DNA from: Chrysomallon squamiferum
Lineage: Eukaryota > Mollusca > Gastropoda > Neomphalida > Peltospiridae
Length of the DNA: 42,500 bases
Direction of reading: 5' to 3'
Assembly (NCBI GenBank): GCA_012295275.1
Contig: CM022670.1
Coordinates: 41,677,974 to 41,720,473, forward strand
The position numbers were made by a program, and so were the translations under genes. Under the pieces are notes generated by a model. It ran no database searches, was not told where the DNA came from, and saw nothing but the letters and a program-made list of their open reading frames with translations. This document shows positions 36,407 through 42,500 of this stretch, one piece after another; the first letter of the stretch is position 1, and every line of letters starts with the position of its first letter.

Positions 36407-38817
36407 GTATTTACCTTTTCGAATCGACTGAATATAGACCTGTTTATTTTACATCAGACTAGATATATTGTTTTCATTTCAGAATATAGTACTTAAATTT
36501 CATTTTTCAAAAAGATTATACACAGAATTATAGACATAATCAATTTCTATCACACTGCCAGATCTAAGACAAATCTTCCAGTTTAGATAACAGTTCCTCT
36601 ATAGCAGAAAAAAAAGAGAAGTTTTTTCGTAATAAAACTACGACTCGTACCACCAGAACGACTTACGCTAACAACTCTTACTACACTGCTACTGCTGTTA
36701 CTAGCACTCTGTTGTTGCTACCACTTACATTAATACCAAAATTGTTACTACTACTACGACTACTAATCTTTACTATCCTAATAATAATAACACTCTTACT
36801 ACTACTACAACTACTACTGTTACTAACATTACAAATTCTTGTAATAACAAACCAATATATTGAGGACTAAAAAGTTAAACTATGTCTTCATTTATTCATG
36901 TGACAGATCAAATAAAATGTAATAATTATTGTAATAAAAAATGGAACATTTGGCTACAGTTTTAATGGATTTACCTTATTTACTGCTATGTTCCTTAACT
37001 CCTCCAATTTGAAAATGAGAATATTGTTAACAAATGATTATTCATCTTCAACTACAATGATAACCACTGGAATTCGAATCAATCAAGTTATAATGGTATT
37101 CTGCTTATTGCTCTGAGCATTAAAGAGAAAGCTTTAATTTCCTTTGTGAACAGTTGTTGTGTTCCTTCCCTCCAAATACTGTACACAGAATACTGTTTAA
37201 AAAATACGATTAGATTTCCCTAGTGTTTCGTTAGCCAAAAGGAGTCATAAAATGATCGAATACTGCTTTTATGATGATATTCTGCTTAGTACTTAAACTA
37301 TTAAAATGAAATCTTTAAATTGCTTTTTTGCGTCGCTAAATAAAACTAAAGCGATAGGAGAAAGAGATTTTCAAGGCAAACATTCAGTGATGCATACAAA
37401 TCTGCCGAAATATTTATGAAGTTTTTGAACTGCTACGACAGGAAAGAAAAATAGAAGAATACTAGTCACAAATTTGTATCAGTATGTTCAACTCTACATT
37501 ATAGCATTATAGTTGTTTGTTTTTCTTTCCATTTTAATAAAAACTATTTTTGCTACGTTCTTAATCTTTGTTTTATTTTCAGAGCCAGGCCGAATGTTCA
37601 CTGGTAATTACTTTAGTTTTCTGTTTAGCATTTAAAAATAATACTTTTAATGACAATAACAGCAGCAGCAGTAATAACAACAAAATAACAATAAAATACC
37701 ACAAAATGAGAAACAAAAATAAGGTTTCTGTTCTTCTCGAGATTTATTCAATTTTCTTGATTACGATTCTTCTTCGTCTTATTATTATTATTACTGTTAT
37801 TATTATCATTATCATTCTTATTTTAACTGTTATTATCATTATTATTATTGTTATTACTGTTATTATTATTATTATCATTATTATTGTTACTCTTATTATC
37901 ACTATCATTCTTATTTTTAGTGTTATTGTTGTTATTATTATTATTTTCATCACTATCATTGCCATTATGACTACTACTGCTACTCCTCCTCCTCCTCCTC
38001 CCTCCTACTACTACTACTATTACTACTACTATTACTACTACTACTACTACCACTACTACTACTACTACTACTGTTTCCGTTTTAGAGGATCTGGTTCTGA
38101 CGGGACCATTAGTAGTTGCAGACGGGAAACGCGCTGACTACGTGTGCAGGATTCCTGTCAAACAAATAGAGGAACATCCAGTGATTTTTGTTTCGGCTGG
38201 AAAGACGGCATGCTCTGTTTTCCCAGACTGCAACGTGCGCGGTGCTATGTACGGCTATGAGTGTAAATGTGTGAACTCCACAGACACAGCATCTTACTAC
38301 GTAATGTCGATTAAAAATCTCAACGATGACGACGGACTTTTAGTACATTGCTCATTTCACGGTGAGCGAAGTAACAAATTGTGGGCAATGGTTTATCGTA
38401 AGTTTTCCACATTCTGTCAGTATTCATATTCTATGCAGCTGTGTTTATTAGTTATTCAGTTGTACATGATACTATTAAAAATCGAAAAATTTGAATAATA
38501 TACATGTATAATAAAGAAATACAAAAGTGAATTATGAAAAGTAGTAATCGGCGTATAAAAAGAACTGCATAATGATCAGATATATTTTAGTTAGAATACT
38601 ATATGTTCAGTTCTGCATGATATAATTTGATAAAGTCAGTATATCTTCATTCTTTTCATTTTTTCAGGAACCCAACGATATTTCACTGGTATTTAATTTC
38701 TCTTTTCTATTAAAAAGTAACAACAGTAAGCAACAGTAGCAACAACAAAAACAATAAGAAATGCAACAACAACAATAATTATCCTAGTGTTCTCATTATT
38801 ACTTTATTTTCTATTTG

Positions 38818-38861
<44 letters not shown>

Positions 38862-39380
38862 TGTCATCATTATTTATCTATTTATTTATTTTAAAAAGCC
38901 TGTGCTATTTCTCTTTATTTCATACACAGTTTCAATATTTATTCCTCAGTTAGTTTTACATTTAACGTTTGTCGAAACATCAAGTAATACTATTACAAAC
39001 TTCAGTCAGACTGGTTCTACTGAACCTGTTTTAGACGATTTAGAACTGACGGGACCTACAACGATTCACGATAATGAACCGACTGAGTTCGTGTGCAGAC
39101 TTCCTGTGAAACAAATAAAAGAAAGACCTGTGACATTTTTTGTGCACACAGTGGCAGCATGCGCAGTGTTCCCAAACTGCACGCGTGTCGCGCACATGAA
39201 CACGTATCAGTGTAAATGTGTCAACTCCACAGCCAGTGCTTCTTTCTTCCTCATGACGGTTAAGAATCCTAAAGAGATGTGTGGTCCTTTGGTGTATTGT
39301 GTTTTTAACGGTCAACTGAGCAACGTAATTGAGGTACAAGGTGTAAAGTAAGTTTATATCTGTACATCTATATGTAATAA

Positions 39381-39433
<53 letters not shown>

Positions 39434-39769
39434 GATTACGGCTTATGTTTGATTTATAGGGATGGTTTTTAATGATTCTTTCCCCTGACACACACACTCA
39501 CACACAAACACACACACGCACACAAAAACACACATGCACACGCACAGACATACACATAGACACACACACACGCATAGAAATAACACACATACACACTCAC
39601 ACACTTACATTCTAGAGACGTGCTATTTTAAATGTCATTTAGCGATATTCAGTCCATGATCGTTTTCCAACTGTATAAATAATACAGATCATACTAATAC
39701 TAATATTACTACTAATACTAATAAAAAATAATAATAGAGTAGTATTAGTAGTAACAATGGTAATAGTAG

Positions 39770-39802
<33 letters not shown>

Positions 39803-39913
39803 TGTGGTTTTAGTACTAGTAATAGTGGTAGTAGTAGTATGAACCTACAAGCAAAAAGATATAGTAAAAACATTTGTATTGTTTTCAGACTAAAGGATCC
39901 GGAGATGCAATAG
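36352..39913 (+). CDS. Gene V: complete secreted two-domain Ig-like protein, 248 aa
   Basis: Exons: signal 36352-36406, microexon 37583-37603, Ig1 38086-38397, microexon 38668-38688, Ig2 39035-39347, terminal 39889-39913. The total is 747 nt, 249 codons with stop, no internal stop. Signal peptide 1-18, linker 19-25 (E-P-G-R-M-F-T), Ig1 26-129, linker 130-136 (R-T-Q-R-Y-F-T), Ig2 137 to about 240, tail K-L-K-D-P-E-M-Q. Ig2 has a seventh cysteine (E-M-C-G). Two overlapping AATAAA signals lie 16-26 nt after the stop. A large CACGTG satellite and a conserved block lie upstream. Function unknown; extracellular soluble. Confidence 0.78.
36407..37582 (+). other. Gene V first intron
   Basis: 1.2 kb, AT-rich, with imperfect CTA repeats at 36660-36830. 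Near its 3' end CTACATTATAGCATTATAGT resembles the block upstream of other microexons. No exon seen in between. Confidence 0.5.
37583..37603 (+). CDS. Gene V microexon 1 (21 nt)
   Basis: E-P-G-R-M-F-T, phase 1; acceptor TTATTTTCAG, donor GTAATTACTT. Confidence 0.78.
37776..38071. repeat. Imperfect (ATT)n, then CTC/CTA repeats
   Basis: Fills most of the intron between microexon 1 and Ig1, ending 15 nt before the Ig1 acceptor. The 189-aa frame starting at 37568 is intron plus repeat, not a protein. Confidence 0.92.
38086..38397 (+). CDS. Gene V Ig-like domain 1 exon
   Basis: 312 nt, acceptor CCGTTTTAG, donor GTAAGT. Six cysteines (YVC, ACSV, PDC, Y-E-C-K-C, VHC) and an N-S-T sequon. Begins E-D-L-V-L-T-G-P. 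Confidence 0.87.
38668..38688 (+). CDS. Gene V microexon 2 (21 nt)
   Basis: (R)-T-Q-R-Y-F-T, phase 1; acceptor TTTTTTCAG, donor GTATTTAAT. Confidence 0.78.
38689..39034 (+). other. Gene V intron between microexon 2 and Ig2
   Basis: Contains CAACAA-rich sequence and (ATT)n at 38819-38862, the usual post-microexon texture. Confidence 0.6.
39035..39347 (+). CDS. Gene V Ig-like domain 2 exon, with extra cysteine
   Basis: 313 nt, phase 1 in, phase 2 out. Family cysteines FVC, ACAV, PNC, Y-Q-C-K-C and VYC, plus an additional Cys in K-E-M-C-G-P (gene II Ig2 has K-D-V-M-Y-G-P). It has an N-S-T sequon and also N-C-T at the third cysteine. Ends V-Q-G-V-K. Confidence 0.87.
39348..39888 (+). other. Gene V last intron
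   Basis: CA repeats at 39383-39431 and 39485-39605, imperfect TAG repeats at 39736-39838, then a segment shared with the end of the gene I last intron. Confidence 0.6.
39889..39913 (+). CDS. Gene V terminal exon
   Basis: Acceptor TTGTTTTCAG. It reads (AA)A-CTA-AAG-GAT-CCG-GAG-ATG-CAA-TAG. Double AATAAA follows at 39930-39939. Confidence 0.72.
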
Positions 39914-39929
39914 ATGTCTTTGAAAGCCT

Positions 39930-39939
39930 AATAAATAAA
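39930..39939 (+). terminator. Gene V polyadenylation signals
   Basis: AATAAATAAA, two overlapping hexamers, 16 nt after the stop codon. Confidence 0.62.
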
Positions 39940-40199
39940 AGTTACTGTTGGTCGATACCCCCTGTACATATAAATTGTTAGGAACGTATGAACAATGGCA
40001 GAACAACAAAACGGTACCACTGTTCTAGGAAAAAGTGTTGTCGTGATATGAAACACTTGTAGCCAATGAAAATTATTATATACAATAAATGTAACTGTTT
40101 CAGCAAGTGGAAATCCTGACTAAATACACTGGTACGTGCTAACATCAGTCAGTAATATTAAATACCATTGGAAAACCAGTACGTTCTTAAGGTTATCGC

Positions 40200-40345
40200 A
40201 ACACAGCATACCTAAACTACGCTACCCTGACCTAACCTAACCTAACATGACCTGACCTGACTGATCTGATCTGACCTGACCTGACCTGACCTACCCTACC
40301 CTACCCTACCTAACCTAACCTAACTTAGCCTAACTTAACCAAATA
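40200..40345. repeat. CCTAA/CCTGA/CCTAC pentamer repeats
   Basis: A short, mixed pentanucleotide array with internal homogeneous blocks (ACCTAACCTAAC, ACCTGACCTGAC, ACCCTACCCTAC). Confidence 0.85.
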
Positions 40346-40884
40346 TAAGATAAAGTAAGATAAGATGTAACAAGACGTGACAAAATATGATAAAAATAGT
40401 ATACACAAATACCCAGTAAGTCCATATGACAGTGATGATTCTAAAACGTGTATGAACGGAGCAGGGATAATAAAGTTGTCCTGAGAAAGATTAATTCCAG
40501 ACGGCCTCTGGGAGATCATACTTTGTCATCTCGAGTCGAAACTTCGAGAAGAACACTGTTAAGATTATCGTTCTAAACACAAAAACGTCGTGTTTATGTT
40601 GTTTATGTACAGCTAATACGGAATGCATTTTTTCAGTAACATCGTGACTCTTTTCCACTTATTTATTTTGAAATGTTTATTGTTAACTTACAGCATTACA
40701 TCATCATTAGTTTTAATTCTTCTGTCAAAAGAGAGAGCTAATTTTCTTACAGTTTTATTCTTCTTCTTTATGATTAATAAATGTAGGTTGATTTTGTGAA
40801 ACTAGAGACAAAAATATGTTATTTTCACCAGTTAGATGAAAGCAGACCAGAACGGAAGTCAGTCTGACAGTCAAAAGATTTAAG

Positions 40885-41048
40885 GGAGAAAATGCATATG
40901 TTCATCTCTCACTAACAGTAATTTTCATAACATCTGTCTCACAAAAACGTAAATCAAACATGACTGTGACACGAGCAAAAAAAACTACTTGAAACATACA
41001 AATAAATTAACTGTAACTGTACAGGTGATTCTTACAGTTCTGGCATGT
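40885..41048 (+). promoter_or_regulatory. Conserved upstream block, gene VI copy
   Basis: CTAACAGTAATTTTCATAAC, then CTGTCTCACAAAAACG, then AATCAAACATGACTGTGACA, running on to TTCTTACAGTTCTGGCATG. Best-conserved partner of the gene III copy. About 1.2 kb upstream of the ATG. Confidence 0.65.
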
Positions 41049-41145
41049 GTGTGTGTGTGTGTGTGTGTTTTTTTTTTTTCTTGTGCGACTGTAATTCTCT
41101 ATAAGTATTTGAATGTGTGTGTGTGTGTGTATGTGTGTGTGTGTT

Positions 41146-41176
<31 letters not shown>

Positions 41177-41290
41177 TTGTATGTGTTACTGCAAGTTTAT
41201 AATCGGATTTTATATACTATAAAAAAGGTAGAACAAGTCTGTGTGTGTGTGTATGTGTCTGTGTGTGTGTCTGTGTGTCTGTGTGTGTAT

Positions 41291-41336
<46 letters not shown>

Positions 41337-41460
41337 CTGTGTGTGTATGTGTGTGTGTCTGTGTATGTGTGTCTGTGTGTGTTTGTATATATTTTTGTAT
41401 TTGCATATATGTTTGCATGTATGTATATTTTTGTATATGTTTTTGTGTTTGTGTTTGTAT
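41047..41460. repeat. (GT)n-rich microsatellite field
   Basis: Several GT runs with TATG and CTGT interruptions. All long Cys/Val and His/Thr frames here are artefacts. Confidence 0.95.
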
Positions 41461-41689
41461 GAAAGTATATTTATACAAGTGTATGTATATATAACTAAAA
41501 AAAAAAAAAATCAAGATAAAAAAAGAAGAAAACTATGGTTATCAGTTAGCAATAAGAAATCTTTTTTATGTTCCTTCCGATAAACTTGCCTTTGAAAAAC
41601 AATGGTTGAACACTGAATAGAAGGTAACAGTGTGTCAAAAAAAAAAAAAAAAAAAAAAAAAAATTAGATTTCAAACATACATTAGTCGC

Positions 41690-41815
41690 TGTTATCACGT
41701 AACAAAGCAGCTACATGTGTGTTCTGTCGTTAACGACGTGGCTGATGGTGACTTTACTTACATACAGTAACACTACATGTTGTACAAGCAAGCCAGCGAA
41801 ATTCTCACTGATTTG
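41690..41815 (+). repeat. Duplicated upstream block, copy near gene VI
   Basis: Inverted relative to 13228-13335, with the palindrome GTCGTTAACGAC shared. Relative to the gene, same orientation as the gene II copy. Confidence 0.65.
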
Positions 41816-42174
41816 CATTGTTTCATTGTGGTTATGAAATACATCCGACAATTACTTCAACATCCTTTTAAAATATTTAAACTTAAGACTTCCAAATACG
41901 AGTGAATCATACAGTTGCTATGTAATCATCTTAATATTTTTTTTTATTTTGTGTATTATAAATTGATTTTTTTGGGGGTGGGGTGGGGATAGTGTCTGCC
42001 TGTGTTAGTAGGACAGAGGTGTGGATTACAGATTCAGTCCTTTTCATCGCTATTGGACTATTTCTATGACTCATCAAGTGACACATAAAACTTATGTAAT
42101 TTATTAGTTCATTCATTGGTGTGTGTGTCAGATTATATGTTCTAATGACATCTGTTGTACGTACACACGCTATC

Positions 42175-42182
42175 TAAATATA
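42175..42182 (+). promoter_or_regulatory. Gene VI TATA-like element
   Basis: CTATCTAAATATATTCACTG, with the TATA-like core ending 33 nt before the ATG. The whole leader matches gene III. Further upstream, 42010-42090 (GATTCAGTCCTTTTCATC...) matches 35800-35880 upstream of gene V. Confidence 0.5.
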
Positions 42183-42215
42183 TTCACTGATAACTGTAAA
42201 GATCTAAACTCAGAG

Positions 42216-42270
42216 ATGTTATTTTTACCTGTAGTACTCGTTTTATTGTCTATAAATCTGCACATTTCAG
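42216..42270 (+). CDS. Gene VI signal-peptide exon
   Basis: 18 codons plus one base, as in the four other signal exons. The start was chosen because the preceding AAACTCAGAG is shared with genes III, IV and V. Confidence 0.8.
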
Positions 42271-42412
42271 GTATTTACATTTTCATATCTATTGAATATA
42301 TATTTATTTTGCAGCAAACTAGACATCGTTTTATTTTCATTAATTTTGTTAGAATTTATGAATCTAATATTTTATTATTTAAATATATTATTATTATCAC
42401 ACACACACACAT

Positions 42413-42443
<31 letters not shown>

Positions 42444-42500
42444 GAACTTGTCCATCTCAATTTTTATTGGTTTGATATACGGAAAGTACGTCATTTATTA
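42216..42500 (+). CDS. Gene VI: signal-peptide exon of another family member, 3' outside window
   Basis: The coding part visible is 42216-42270: M-L-F-L-P-V-V-L-V-L-L-S-I-N-L-H-I-S, phase 1, donor GTATTT at 42271. The remaining 230 nt are intron with CA repeats at 42397-42441. The next exons are expected beyond the window: a 21-nt microexon and an Ig exon. The leader is nearly identical to gene III. Confidence 0.7.

Larger units (their letters stand above)
39914..42215. other. Intergenic region between genes V and VI
   Basis: Pentamer repeats (40200-40345), the conserved upstream block (40885-41048), long GT-rich repeats (41047-41460), an A tract (41637-41663), the duplicated GTCGTTAACGAC block (41690-41815) and the gene VI promoter. 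No gene recognised. Confidence 0.6.

Noticed and set aside
37568-38137. 189-aa open frame
   Set aside because: It runs from a microexon through an ATT/CTA repeat intron into the Ig1 exon in a wrong frame; the middle is poly-Ile and poly-Tyr from repeats.
38815-39351. 178-aa open frame as a single-exon gene
   Set aside because: Only its 3' part is the Ig exon. The 5' part is (ATT)n and intron, and the acceptor at 39034 with phase 1 matches all other Ig exons.
40200-40345. Telomere-like CCTAA repeats
   Set aside because: The pentamers are mixed (CCTAA, CCTGA, CCTAC), short, and internal between two genes. This looks like a local microsatellite, not a telomere or clear interstitial telomeric tract.
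1-42500. FREP-type fibrinogen domain, lectin domain, or transmembrane segment joined to the Ig exons
   Set aside because: No fibrinogen-like or lectin-like motif was found on either strand, and the terminal exons carry stop codons soon after the last Ig domain.
1-42500. tRNA, rRNA or other structured RNA genes
   Set aside because: I saw no tRNA-like A/B box pair with a plausible cloverleaf or rRNA-like segment; a tRNAscan/Infernal run would be needed to exclude small ones.

Overview
This is an AT-rich, microsatellite-dense metazoan window. It has very short exons, GT-AG introns, TATA-like promoters, AATAAA signals and a decayed Tigger-type transposon. A mollusc or other lophotrochozoan is my best guess, resting on the Ig-domain style and repeat texture; nothing in the window proves it. 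No bacterial features are present.

The unifying content is a tandem cluster of secreted two- or three-domain immunoglobulin-like (Ig-like) genes. The plan is one signal-peptide exon (55 coding nt, 18 aa, ends in phase 1), then repeated cassettes of a 21-nt microexon (7-aa linker, consensus E-P-Y-R-F-F-T) plus one Ig-like exon of about 312 nt, all with phase-1 joins. A short terminal exon enters in phase 2. Spliced lengths of genes II, IV and V come out as exact multiples of three with no internal stop: 259, 243 and 248 aa.

Layout: Gene I (+, 361-7304, 5' end outside the window, last Ig exon frameshifted). Gene II (-, 12391-8929, intact). Gene III (-, 20074-14775, lacks the first microexon and may be broken). 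An orphan inverted Ig pseudo-exon (+, 20710-21015). Gene IV (-, 29141-25135, intact). Gene V (+, 36352-39913, intact). Gene VI (+, starts 42216 and runs off the window). Genes I and II converge; IV and V diverge.

Most Ig domains have six cysteines. The C-terminal domains of genes I, III and IV have lost one specific pair together, which suggests the disulfide pairing. No fibrinogen, lectin, transmembrane or GPI segment is visible, so the products look like small soluble secreted proteins. They recall the IgSF part of gastropod FREP/VIgL molecules, but that link is inference.

The intergenic DNA is also duplicated. Each gene start in the window has a conserved TATA-like promoter block, and further upstream a conserved noncoding block in a constant orientation relative to the gene. 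A 38-bp satellite carrying CACGTG lies upstream of genes III and V, and a 45-bp satellite forms arrays in a gene I intron and between genes IV and V. Other insertions are a Tigger-like fragment (18.3-18.85 kb) and a 336-bp pogo-type MITE (29.84-30.17 kb). The remainder is microsatellite-rich intron and spacer with no recognisable gene.
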